Below, piece after piece: positions 44,677-55,875 of a stretch of DNA of 64,000 nucleotides; positions within the stretch are counted from its first letter, which is position 1; each line of letters begins with the position of its first letter. The DNA lies in NCBI GenBank assembly GCA_028554755.1, contig JAPTOF010000005.1, positions 5,651,501 through 5,715,500 on the forward strand, written 5' to 3'. The position numbers and the translations under genes were made by a program. Origin of the DNA: Cordia subcordata (taxonomy: Eukaryota > Streptophyta > Magnoliopsida > Boraginales > Cordiaceae). The notes beneath the pieces are model-generated. The model made no database searches. It worked only from the letters and a program-made list of their open reading frames with translations, and was not told the origin of the DNA.

Positions 44677-47600
44677 GATTATGTGAGACCTTTGTTAAAC
44701 TCTTTTGACAGTTTATAATGATATGTGGTTTTGTGGCTGAAAGAAGACAAACAGATTAAGGTTGTCTTTCACTCAAAATAATTTCACTTTCTTATTCCTG
44801 GAATTATCCGGAAATTGTGCGATTTTCTTTTATGGTCTTCAAGAAAACGTGTATAAGAATTTGAAATACGAAAGGAATATTATCTAATTAGAAAATTTAT
44901 TACTTGTTTATTTATGTTGTTTTATAATTTTAATCTTTCCACACTAAGCATTTTATATTTATATTCTTGGTAGGAAATAAATATAAACCATTGAATGTGA
45001 GAAGTGACATGATAAAATTTTGCAGAATAATTGATTAATGTATTTGTCATATGTTCACTTATACATATAAAAAACTTTGAAGCCAAATAAATAATTCATT
45101 ATAGAACCTGATGTAGTTGTTGACAATTTGAAGGCTATTTGTTTCTAAATAGAGATTAGAAGGCAAAGGTCCTAAAAGTCAAGGGTAATGGAAAGACAAC
45201 AAAGATTTTTGGATGATGGAGACACAACTCATACATCTTTTTGGATCATAACTCTGATATTATATTTACCAGGATAAAGGTATTCCAATTGTAACAATTG
45301 GTTTTTTGGACCTACAGTTTTTGGCTTAGCTTAAATCACTTATTGCTTATTTGTGCTAAAGCTTAAAAGCTAAAAACTAATAAAACTTTCACAAGGATAG
45401 CTTTATAAATTTGTTGGTTAAAGTATTTTGACCTTCAAGAATATATCAGTAGGTGTTGGGTACTTCAAAAGTATGTATCAGAAATAAAGGAAAGTGGTAC
45501 TTTAAAATTAGCTCTTTGTTAGCCTAGAAGCTCCAGTTTTTCACTATTTCATGAAACAGTTACAATGTCCTTATAAGCTTACGAATTTGTAAGTCGTTTC
45601 TATCCAAAGATAAGCATTGCCAGATAGAGTCTCGAGTTTTGAGAATATACACTTCTGTATTCAGGTAACAAAGGCCAGAGACAAGGATAGTTAGGATGGG
45701 GAATGACAGAAGCTTGGGAGCAAAGAAATAGAAATATATTTAAGGAGAGAGAAGATATTTTCTGTATGTTCTGAAATGGTTGCAGGAGCATCTATTTGTA
45801 GATGTGAGGTACATGAAGGAATCTTCTAACTCCTTAAACTGCCTAACAGACTTCACAGTTGTACAAGTCTTATTAAAGCGTTTCAACAACATACAGCTAT
45901 GCTAAATATCTAAACATAACTGTCTAAGTTAGATACTCTAACGGGGAATGGAGAAGTGTATGGTGATATATAGTGGGTAACAAGGTTGACGTGATTAATT
46001 ATGAAGTGCTGGTTAGGCTGGTTTCTTGGTCAGAATCATTTCTGGTAGGGAAGGAAAAGGAAGATGGGAGTCATGGGTTATAGATGGGCTCAAAATTGGT
46101 TGTGGTGGGGTGGAGTTGGGTGAGGAAGTGATCTCATTAGATTCTCTCGCTTCCACTTCCCTTAATGATGTCACCTGCCTTTTGCAACGAGCTAGTGCTA
46201 GATAATTTTTTCAACTAAATGACACTAACTTAGAAAATTCAAACCATTTTTCTGACACTGAGATAATAGCCTAATGGAAAGTGAAATGAGAGGAATATTA
46301 GTGAGATCTTGAGAAGAGGGGATCATATTGTGATTTGCACAAGATATTATTATTATTGTTGTTGTTGTTGGTTTTAGAAGTATTATAGTAGATCTTTACT
46401 TTTCACTATTGGTGCTATTATTTTCTAAGATGTTATTGTATTTCTTTTTATTTATTTATTTATTTTTTCCCTGTTAACAATTTGTTAGCTTGAAAAAATA
46501 AAAGAAACTACATTGTACTATTCAAACAATATGGTGCACATTATGAGTATGTTATTCTCGACAGTTACTAACCCTTATTTGTGATGTTCTGTATGTTATA
46601 TTTTCTCGTCTGATATCTAGATTGATAATTAAAACATGATCCTAATCTTGCATGTTTTGGCAAGACCTAGAACCGTTTTTCAATCGAAAGATTTTGTAGA
46701 GTCTAGTGCCTTGTATGTTAGTCCTTGTTGCAACTATAGACAAGGATGTCAAATTGAATTAAAGTGGCTATCTTCAACTATATATGTGTAGTAGCGCTTG
46801 TATTCGTGCAGTCTAATATAGTTTGACTATTAATTCAAATATTTTGTTATACTTCATAAGTAATATTATAATGTTATTTGATAAAACTTATTTAAAAAAC
46901 TAGCAATAAGAAATATTGGCAATTGACAACTAAATTTTAGTAATAAATCACAAACGAAAAAAAGATGAAAACTTGCTTCAGAACTCGAAAACTGCATCTC
47001 CAAGCTAATGAGTTCTTCTTATAGATCTAACTTGAATTAGATAATATCTCATAAGCTTTTCGAGATCATTTGACATGCATGTAAATATAGGAGTCTATTG
47101 TAGTTGTATTTTCTTACATGTCAATCAAATTTGTGTAGTTCTTATGTGTTTTTTTCCCTCACACCACTATAACGAATATATATTTATGAGTTGTATTGTT
47201 TATATATTATCTGCCCTTGAGTTGAAGTCGATTTATGTATGTATATTTGATTTCAATCTATGTAGCGAAATGTATTATTCCCCTCAGTTAAAGTTAACAT
47301 AATCTACATTATATCTTATATCAGTTCTATACATTGTATTATAATAAAAGCATTACTAATATTTAGTAAAATTAGTAAACTTTCAAGCTGATATTTGGGG
47401 AGTTGATGTGTCAAGCAGTAGTGCAACATCAACAACTTTGGTATATATACAAGTTTCAAGTTGCTATCAGATTGAAATGCAATGTGGGATCAGAATCTTA
47501 GAAAGACGACATTTCTTACAATAATGTCATCTCATCTGTTAATCTTGATACTTCGTGGTGCAGCTAATTCTGTGTATTACTGACCCAGTCCTCAATCCAC

Positions 47601-50311
47601 CATCTCATTAGTGTCTGATGTAATGTTGGGACATCTGGTCAATAGATAGCCATGAGTACGAAGTGTCTGTTTTATATCCAAGAAATGATGACTTTTTATT
47701 GGTGAAAGACCTATAATGGGTGGCAAAAAATCCACCAAAAACATTCCTGTGAAGTGAGGTATATATAATGTTTCAAATGCATTCTTCATGTGAAGATAAA
47801 AGAGTTGAACACTAGAACATTTGATCAATAGATTGCCATGTGTAAGAAGTGTCTGTTTTTTATCCAAGAAATGTTGACTTCTTATATATAATGTCTCAAA
47901 TGTGTTCTCCATATGAAAATAATGAAGTTGAACATAGAACTTGTGTGCAACAGAGCTACAGAATGTGAAGCATTCACTTTATTTGTCTCCATATTTGGCT
48001 GTCAAGCATATATTTCAGTGGGTTTCTTTCATGTCATGAAGGATCCTGATATATACCTTTGTACATGTAATTATGAACTGAACTGCTTGTGCTGTACATT
48101 TTAACATTGAGAAAATAAGAGAACAATTGACTACTTATCCTAAAAATGGTATGATTGTCCAACCACATGGTGGCTCTGAAGGTGAAACTTGTAGATGGAC
48201 CTTGCACAACACCGATGCAGATCTGATCTAAGGGACTTTTGAGGTGTCAAGAACTTGTAAAATAACTTAAAGCATTCTAGAGATGAAATCATTTTTTGGA
48301 AGGAGGATTATAGTATCAAGCAAACTGATCGAAGATTGTTGCTATGCCTTATGAGTGGACAGAGGGAGTGTGAAGAGGGAGGCTGATATTAATAATTTTT
48401 ATGGGTACACAATAAAGGCAACAAATGGAAGTATTGATGAGAAGGTGGGAGGGTAAGACTTATTTGAGATCTGTGATATTTTGGTTGGTAGAACGGTAAG
48501 TGTAGGTTGCAAGAAGTATAATAATTCAGTGTAGAATTATGACACATGAAGTACATCTAAATATGTGAAGCAGTTGGTTAATTAGGCTATAGACTAGAAG
48601 GGGGGTGACATGGCGAAAAGCCTTTGCTCCAGAGCGCTCCTACAAACCATTGGGAGGATAAGCACTAGCATTTAATTCTGAAATTCTTCTGAGACGAATG
48701 ATAGTTAATATTGGGATGCAAGCACTGTTCCATGGAGATGGCATATAGCAAAGAGATATATGTGATCGATTTTTGATTCAGGTGGGAAGTGTGAACAACC
48801 AAAACAACCTTTTGATTATGTGCTTACAAAAACATAAAAGCACAATACAAGATTATTTTCCATGGATGTATTAATCCATATAACATTCTAGAACAGATTG
48901 TGAAGTTGTCAAAAGCACTGAGCCATTTTTTTCTCATATTTCCTTTGTGGTGGTAGGATCATAAATAAGTTGCAATTGGTCTGGCGTCAGAATTGATAAA
49001 GACATATAAAGCAACTTAAAATGTATGTTATGTTTCTACTATGAGATATATAGGGTTTCTGAGGAATTGAGCTTCTGCTTCACTGTTACGGGAGAAAATA
49101 CAGCTTTGCCTTTTGTTGTGTCCTATGGTTAACTTTTAATAAATGCAATGCAAATTCCAGCTACTTTGTATTTCTCCAGATACTAAATGTTACCTCGTGG
49201 ACATGTGCTAGTCAAATAATGAGGAATAGAATTGGCTGATTGGTCAATTGGATGTTATTGATAATTTTCACAATCTGCTTTACTTGCTTAGGCCTGTATC
49301 TTTGATATTTCCGATATCATTCCTTTTCATAGATAAGTTACCATGTTGATGTTGTTGAAAATTAAGTTCCTTCCATTCCTGCGCTTTAAACATACCCTAG
49401 ATATTTGTTGCACCAGTTGTGCCGTACTGTGAGAAGAACATGGATAAGCTGAGATAATAATGGTGGTGACAAATACATTTGTTCAGACGGCAGAACAAAG
49501 GAGCTGGTGTAGCTGTGAAAGGATGAAGTTGGAGTAGTTAGGCATCATCTTCTTTTTTTTTCCCCCCCCTTCTTATTGTCATCTGCCCCTTGTTTCTGTA
49601 TAATATCATTCATCTAATTGGTTAGAATTTGTTGTGCCTTTTCTAATGTTAGTTTCTAACTAGGTGATCTCGTGCTTCCATGTAAGCAGAATGGTGGAAA
49701 ACTGTACATGTTGGCGTGTAGACAGGCTGTTGCAGATCCTAATATTTCGTCCTAATAGATGGATGGGTTTTGTTTATGGTGAATATCGCATTTATTCGTA
49801 GATTTAATGAGTTTTTCCGTGGCCATGGGAGCTTTTCTTCTTCTGGAGTTAATAACAGTTCTCCTCCACTTTTTACTTTTGTTCGTGGTCAACAAATGTG
49901 AAGTACTTTGCTAGAGAAGAGAAGACACTGGGTGAGGGAATGGAAGGGAGAGAACATTCACCACTCCCTAGAGAATTTAAAGAGTAGGAAAGGCCGTATA
50001 TCTCCAACTCGGAACTTAGCCGATACAAAACTATATCACAGAATCTAAGTTTTCCCATTCGGCCATTCATATGTGACGTTGAGCTACTTTTCTAATTCTA
50101 GTGGTTGCTTCACTTAATTAGGTGACATTATTGAGCGGATATGTAAGAGAAAGAAGCATGAGACAAGCTTCAGCACGTTAGACAGATAATTACGTGATTG
50201 AAGAGAATTTCAAGAAAAGTTTCGTCATACTATGTTGACACAGCTTCAGAGTGGAAAAGTGAATGACTAGGAGTGGACTTAATAGGACTGCAACAATGGG
50301 AAGTTATACGA
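44677..50311. other. Intergenic region between convergent FRS3 and CCaMK
   Basis: About 5.6 kb without a supported gene. The first few hundred bases presumably contain the FRS3 3' UTR and the last few hundred the CCaMK 3' UTR. No strong poly(A) signal is obvious in either. Simple sequence occurs at 46350-46370 (ATT/GTT) and 46450-46470 (ATTT). A tandem duplication lies at 47631-47935. The remainder is AT-rich and featureless. Confidence 0.6.
47631..47935. repeat. Tandem duplication with an internal deletion
   Basis: The phrase acat.tg.tcaatagat.gccatg starts at 47631 and 47817 (offset 186). A downstream block, tatataatgt.tcaaatg and gttgaac, recurs with an offset of about 123. The second unit has therefore lost about 63 bp from its middle. 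Confidence 0.8.
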
Positions 50312-52950
50312 CTAATTGGGACGAAGAGAAGAGAGGACTACATCTTGGAGTGAGCTATCTCTCTGCATGGCTGCTTTGAATTCTTCGAAGGTGACTTTTC
50401 CATCACTGTTGGCATCCATTAGGTCGAATATTTCGTCGAGTTTGCCGGGTTCTGTGATGTCTACTGGTAGGCAATCATCCGGCAATGCCTGCAGCACGTT
50501 AGAATTAAGTTTATCATCAGATGAGAATACAGATTAGGAACAGATGGTGAAACGCTGCGCTAAGCTAAGCCAAAGGAGATTACTCTGAGCATGGAAGCTA
50601 CTTCCTCCTTGCTTATGCATCCGGAGCGATCAGTATCGTACATCTGCTCATCATATGGCACAGTTTGCACGCAGTCTTTCAGGTGTATGAATGCAGAAAC
50701 AGGAATTCTTGGGGGCGGGGGGGGGGGCGGGGGGGGGGGCGGGGGTGTGTTCACGGTTATTTAAAGCGGCTGGAGGGTGCACCTGGAAACAGAGATGGAG
50801 AGCGTCGTCTCCTTTTGAGTACTTGAGACTTGAAAAACCGCCAATGATTTCTCTCATATCGACTGTGCCATCTCGGTTGTTGTCAAATAAGTCGAAGATG
50901 CGAGCTGCTAAGGGGAGTAAGGATGACATTTCCAATGCTTTCAGGACCTCTTCAAATTCAGACAGGGTTGCGTTCTCCCCATTCTTACATCTACAAGTGC
51001 AAAATGAAAGATGAAGAGTGAAATTACAATAATTTTGTAGTATCTATTTAGTGGAACTAGTTTTAGTGACTTGCATTTTCTTGAAATGTATGCTTAGATT
51101 GCTGAGTTCCTCGGGCTTCAGGTCGTAGGACCCTACTAAATTCTTCAGCTTCTTTGTTCTCAATGAAAAGCTGCTGCTTAACACGCTCGCCATTGCAGCA
51201 GCGCGGAACTTCCTCCTCGCGTTAAAACTCTGTAGTCGTGAAACTATTTCCGCGTCCATTTGGTCCTGCTTTGCTAAATCTCCGGTGACCCATGGGTGTT
51301 CAAGGATCTACGAGATCATGGCAGAAGGAACTCTCAATAGTCATACAACATTCTACATTCATTCTTGATTGTGAATAAGGCAGTGTTATGGCTCTGAGAG
51401 GGAAATAAAGTTAACCTGAACAGACAACAAGGATTACTAGTTTTGATATGTTAGTGATGTCCTGCAATTTAGGAAAGAAGCTGCTGTACGTCCATTCTTT
51501 TGTTTCATTTGCAGGGTCTTAAATCCCAAGTTTTCTATGTAAATATCACTTGCACCGCACAAAAATGGTAAACTTTCTTCGAAATTAGTAGATGTGTCAG
51601 GACTAACAGATTTTTTGAACTAAAAACACCATTATATTTAAAGTATTTTGTGGGGTCAGTGAGAATCCGCAATATTTAGCACACTACTAGAGATGAATAA
51701 GAAGATAATGGGATATGTGTGAGACAGTAATGCTTACCGCTGCAGCAGAGGGTCTCATTTCAGGATTTACTTTCAGCAGACTGGATATTAGTTGTTTTGC
51801 TGATGAAGAAATGTTTTTCCATGTTTTCTCATAGAAGCTGAAGTGGCCCTGCACGAAAAGCTGCTTTTAGCTAAGTAGATTCGAAGAAGAAGAGAACTAG
51901 TCTCTTTTTGTACAGTAATATATAAGAACAAGGTATCACATACACCCATTATCATTTGTTGCTTTTGCTGATTTGAGGGCGCGTAAAATGGTGGATACCT
52001 GCATATCAAAATACATATGCATGAAAAGCGTCAGAGACAGGAGTCAATTTTATGATTTACAGCAGAAGAGATATACAAATAATTGTGTATTTTCACAGCT
52101 TCAGTCTGTAGTGTGGCGGGATTAGAGGGTAGTTTAGGTGGTTGAGACTATCTCCTCAGAAGTGATGACTTGTAGTCGGATCTCATGGGGGACGGGTTTT
52201 GGGTGGGGGTGGGTGTTTATCTTGGAAATTAGGTGGTGAAACATACCCGGAGAGAAGAATATATAGGATTACCCCCAATGACCAAATGTCACTTTTAGTA
52301 GTTATTTTCTCACGAGACAGTGCCTCTGGTGACACATAATCTATGGAACCAAAAAGTCCAACAACTGGATCACTCAAGTCCTCCACAGAGCTAAGCCCAA
52401 AGTCCATGATTTTCAATGGAGAAGTCTCATCTTTGTTCAAGAACAAGCAGTTTTCTGGCTTCAAGTCTCTGTGAACAATATTTGCACTATGCAGAGCTTT
52501 TAGCCCTTCTGCAATCTGCCTGACAACAGCTGCAGCTGCAGCCTCACTATATCTCGGTTGACCAACAATCTTATCAAACAGTTCTCCTCCAGAACAATAT
52601 TCCAATATGAGATGAACACCATTGGAGTCCTCACAGACATCATAGAGGTGTATCACGTTCTGGTGGGGCGAAACGTCCTCTACGATTTTCCTCATGACAA
52701 GAAGCTCATTCGTCAGCAAGGCGTCTGATATCAATGCCTGCTTTGCAGTTGAACTTCCATCTCTGATGCCAGGTTTTTTCGGGGTTGGCGGTGGCATCCA
52801 TGCTCCGAACCTCCTAAGCGTCTTGATGGCTACATGGATTTCCTCCCCGTTCGACTTCTGTATGCCTTCTCGTACAACTGAAAATCCTCCTCTTCCAAGA
52901 ATACCTTTGACTTCATATTCATCTGTGAGCTTTCTGGCTTCTTGTCCCAT
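50312..52950 (-). CDS. CCaMK: Calcium/calmodulin-dependent protein kinase CCaMK (DMI3)
   Basis: CCaMK decodes nuclear calcium spiking in root symbiosis and phosphorylates CYCLOPS/IPD3. Seven coding exons give 515 aa: 52950-52247, 51998-51944, 51848-51738, 51307-51075, 50990-50783, 50643-50584 and 50488-50312. Kinase motifs are GRGGFSVV (19-26), catalytic K43, HRDLKPEN (160-167) and DFG (183-185). T262, in FYEKTW, corresponds to the regulatory autophosphorylation threonine (about 265-271 in legumes). A calmodulin-binding segment follows (SRLQSFNARRKFRAAA). Three EF hands start DNNRDGTVD, DTDRSGCIS and DANSDGKVT. The protein ends LSSLRPN. Introns are GT-AG except intron 4, which needs a GC donor to keep frame (AAAAT/GCAAGT). 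Length and exon order fit known CCaMK genes. All key residues are present, so it looks functional. Confidence 0.97.
50709..50749 (-). repeat. Poly-C / poly-G tract in CCaMK intron 5
   Basis: A run of G interrupted by single Cs lies on the plus strand inside the 139-bp intron 5, so the transcript carries a C-rich tract. The plus strand has several G runs of 5 or more with one-base spacers, enough for a G-quadruplex. Apparent proline-rich or glycine-rich ORFs across it are artefacts. Confidence 0.85.
51001..51074 (-). other. CCaMK intron 4, inferred GC-AG intron
   Basis: The right partner of the exon must begin ATGTAAGAATGG after TTGTAG. In-frame joining to give KKI-CKNGEN requires the previous exon to end in AAAAT, with the intron starting GCAAGT. 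This is the strong-consensus form of minor GC-AG introns. The nearest GT (CAA/GTCACT) would put a TAA directly after the junction. The intron spans roughly 50991-51074. Confidence 0.75.
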
Positions 52951-53960
52951 GAAGCAACAAGACTTTCTGAAAGAATAAGAATCTTAGGAATGATGCCTTT
53001 GAGGTCAACTGTGATGAAGAGGACAGGGTGGTTCAATAATGATGGGTTGGTTTGACACGGATTGATACATCAACCTATAAAATACCACGCGCCTTTTGTT
53101 TATTCTATGGCAAGTTACATAGCTCGCAGAAAATACTTGCATATGGCAACAAAATGAATCAATAGCTCAAGAAAATGCTGAAGAGGAAGCGACAAAGACC
53201 CATTCAACGTAGCAAAATTGTAACATATAGGTTGCTTTTCAGAGTTAATCAGTTAATTAGCTCCCTTTTCTAACTCATACTAAAATAGCCAAGTTGGGAA
53301 GAAAAATGAAAAAAATGACCAACTTGTGAAATCGTTTCTTGGAAACACGTTTTTGGTCTGGTCGACATCAGGACTGAAACTGGAAAAAAAAAAAAAAAAA
53401 GAAGCTAACATGGCATGTAAAAATCCTGTGTTCAAGACACGATTTCAATAAAATAAAATAAGACACGATTTCAATGTGACACAACTCCTCCACATCATCC
53501 AATGACACATTGATGTAATTCCCCACGAAATTGTGTCTTTCAAGCAAGGTGGTAATTTCTCTCGTTTGTTTCCAAAGTTTGTCATTGTAGTATATAATTT
53601 GTAAAATGAAGCCAATTTGATCGTTTTCTCCTGCTTTTCATCACCAACTTTGACAAACTATCCTTCACATTTTAACCATCCCTTTTTTGAGGGAATGAGT
53701 TAATTAACACATTAAAAATTACCAAAAATACCATCTTTTTCGATAAATGAGGAAATGTCACAAATGTTGAGTTTCAATTTTGAAAACTCGAATTCTACGT
53801 GCCAACTAAATGAACTTTATTCTACCATCGCAACCACGACGTAGTAGAAGCAGTGTCATGTTGAGTTCAAGTTTTGAAAGCCCAAACTTGTATACTTTTT
53901 TTTCTAAAATTTTATTGAATTCAAAACTCAAACTTGAGGTTTTTCTTTTTCTTTTCTTAG
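52951..53960. other. CCaMK 5' flank
   Basis: This is presumed promoter and 5' UTR of CCaMK. No certain TATA box or transcription start is visible on the minus strand. The cacgatttcaat motif is repeated near 53441 and 53465 within locally duplicated text. The stretch 53770-53960 repeats gagttttgaaaa/cgagttttgag words and is probably repeat-derived. Confidence 0.45.
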
Positions 53961-54059
53961 TTCGAGTTTTGAGAATTTTCTTTTTGACTTCGAGTTTTGA
54001 AAACACTAACTTTTTTTTTTTTTCTTTCTTTTTATTTTTTGGACTTCAGCTTCTTCTTT

Positions 54060-54400
54060 TTTATAAAAAAGAAAAAAAAATTCACACACATATACACACA
54101 CTCTCTAATATGTACTAATAGATACACACATTAACACACAAACACACTCTTATTTGCTTTGACACATGCAAACATTTACATGCACTAACATGCACACTCA
54201 ACTCATACTTGGATGCACTAACACAGTAAAACATATAAACGCACCTACAAGCATACATTCTTACCACTAAAAAGGACTAATGCGTATAAACTCTTAGACA
54301 CACTAACACATACAGACGCGCACATACGCTTACATACTAACACACCCCCTGAACATGCTGACTCAAAACCCATATACATATTGACATACAGACACGAGGA
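54060..54400 (+). repeat. Degenerate ACACA-rich minisatellite
   Basis: About 340 bp are composed of acacacac, ctaacaca and acatgca words without a strict period. It probably arose from a CA-type microsatellite. No coding content. Confidence 0.8.
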
Positions 54401-55521
54401 AGATAAAATTTTTCAACCCATTGATTAGTAATTATTGTACACAATAAACACTACATGAACGAAACATGATAAGATAGTACATATTTAAGCTTCCGAAATT
54501 CAAAGGTAGTGGAATAAACTACAATCAAGAGCATTTATTATATGTCTATTAGTGGATATAAAATATAATATTAAAACCTCATATTTCTTTGTCGAACATT
54601 TGATGTTTGATAAGCAATTTGGTTTAGTTCTCCAATAGTCATATTTACGAGAATTTTTGTAATGTCCCATGTTGGTTTATGGGATGAATTGTAACTTATT
54701 TATAAGTGGGTGAAGTGAGTATAACTAATAATTTAAGTTAATAATTTTGGACTAGTTGATTAGAGGTCCAAGTAAGTGTTAGTTATGCCTACAATAGCAG
54801 TCTTGCTCGTGGGCTTGGGCTCGAGGGCATGACAACTTTGGATGTCACCTTCAACACATGCTTGACGAGCAGTGGGCTTGGGCTCGAAGGCGCGACAACT
54901 TTGGATGTCACCTTCGGCACATGCTTTGACGAGCAGCATTCTTCCAGTCTTGGTTTCTTGTCCTGATTTTTAACGATTAACTTCTTGCCTCAATCAATCT
55001 AATGCTATGTGAAGCTTTTCCAAATCCAGCGCGTTCCTTGGTATTGTTATTGATTTTTGTTTTGGTTATGAGTTAAACCTTCATTGCGTGTTAAATCTCT
55101 TAAGATTTCTCCTGCGTGAGTCCAAAAATCCCATTCTTCTTCCATTCTTCTATGAACTTCTTGTTAATTATACAAGTTTGGACGAATGGATATTAATGTT
55201 CGGTTCTGTGCCCGTACTTTTTTTTTTTTTAGTTATTAATAAAGAAAAGGAGGCAGCACTTCCAAAAATTTTATTACCATAAATCCAAAATTACAAATAG
55301 AGAGGGGGCAAAGCATGACCCTCTAGTCTACTCCTAAGCCTGAAGGTTGACAAGCCAACTTTTAGTACTCAATGTAAATGAAATGCAATGCATGCAAAGA
55401 TATAAATAATTACGGTAGTACTACTACTCTTACAAGAAAATTAATATCCTATCAAAACCTAGTCTGTGGCAAATTAAAACCTAAAGCTAGGCAATTGCCA
55501 TTGATCATCTCAAATTAAACC
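54401..55521. other. Intergenic, LTR-like scraps
   Basis: The stretch 54655-54780 begins taatgtcccatgttgg and resembles the start of a plant LTR. The stretch 54811-54936 is a 63-bp duplication. No gene or complete element is recognised. Confidence 0.4.
54811..54936 (+). repeat. 63-bp tandem duplication
   Basis: Two units of gggcttgggctcga.ggc, then gacaactttggatgtcacctt, then cacatgctt, start at 54811 and 54874, with few differences. Confidence 0.9.
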
Positions 55522-55875
55522 CTAGAGTTTTGGCCTGGACCTCGTATCTTCTTCAAAGACCTCAAGACTAACAGAGTCAGTACCTTCGTTAGCTAAGTAA
55601 TCTACAGGATGATTATTTTCACGAAAAATATGATTAATACTCGCTTCAAGCTTTCTTAGCATCTGCTTTGCTTTACATGCGGCATGACAAACAACCCACG
55701 ACTCCTTGCCTCCTTGCATAATCCTAACCACCCCCAAAGAGTCCAATTCTACTGCAAAGCCGATCAAACCTCTCGTAGTGCAATGCATCAGACCACACAG
55801 CAAAGCAAACATCTCAGCCAAAATAACTGGCTGCTCGCCTAAACTTTCGCAAAATCCAAAGACCAAATAAGTCAC
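55522..55875 (-). pseudogene. RNase H-like domain fragment (RVT_3 type)
   Basis: A 117-codon open frame carries the plant-LINE-type RNase H fold found in many reverse-transcriptase-derived proteins. It shows the LAEMFALLCGL helix with the catalytic E, VELDSLGVVRIM with the catalytic D, and REN.HPVDYLANEG near the end. The first strand with the first catalytic aspartate is missing, so the fragment is truncated at its N-terminus. It is open throughout but isolated, most likely a 5'-truncated LINE tail rather than a host gene. A domesticated RNase H-like gene is the alternative. Confidence 0.65.

Noticed and set aside
50560..51014. Proline-rich and glycine-rich ORFs around CCaMK exons 5 and 6
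   Set aside because: They arise from reading the intronic poly-G/poly-C tract and the antisense of real exons.
51044..51259. CCaMK exon 4 ending at the nearby canonical GT (CAA/GTCACT)
   Set aside because: Joining there puts a TAA directly after the junction and breaks the conserved FKKI-CKNG reading.
53001..53036. An upstream in-frame extension of CCaMK
   Set aside because: The upstream ATG frame at 53036 is not in the CCaMK frame. The start MGQEARKLTDEYEV at 52950 fits the family N-terminus.
53076..53084. TATAAAATA as a CCaMK TATA box
   Set aside because: The consensus orientation is on the plus strand, whereas CCaMK is transcribed from the minus strand. The reverse reading TATTTTATA is only a weak match.
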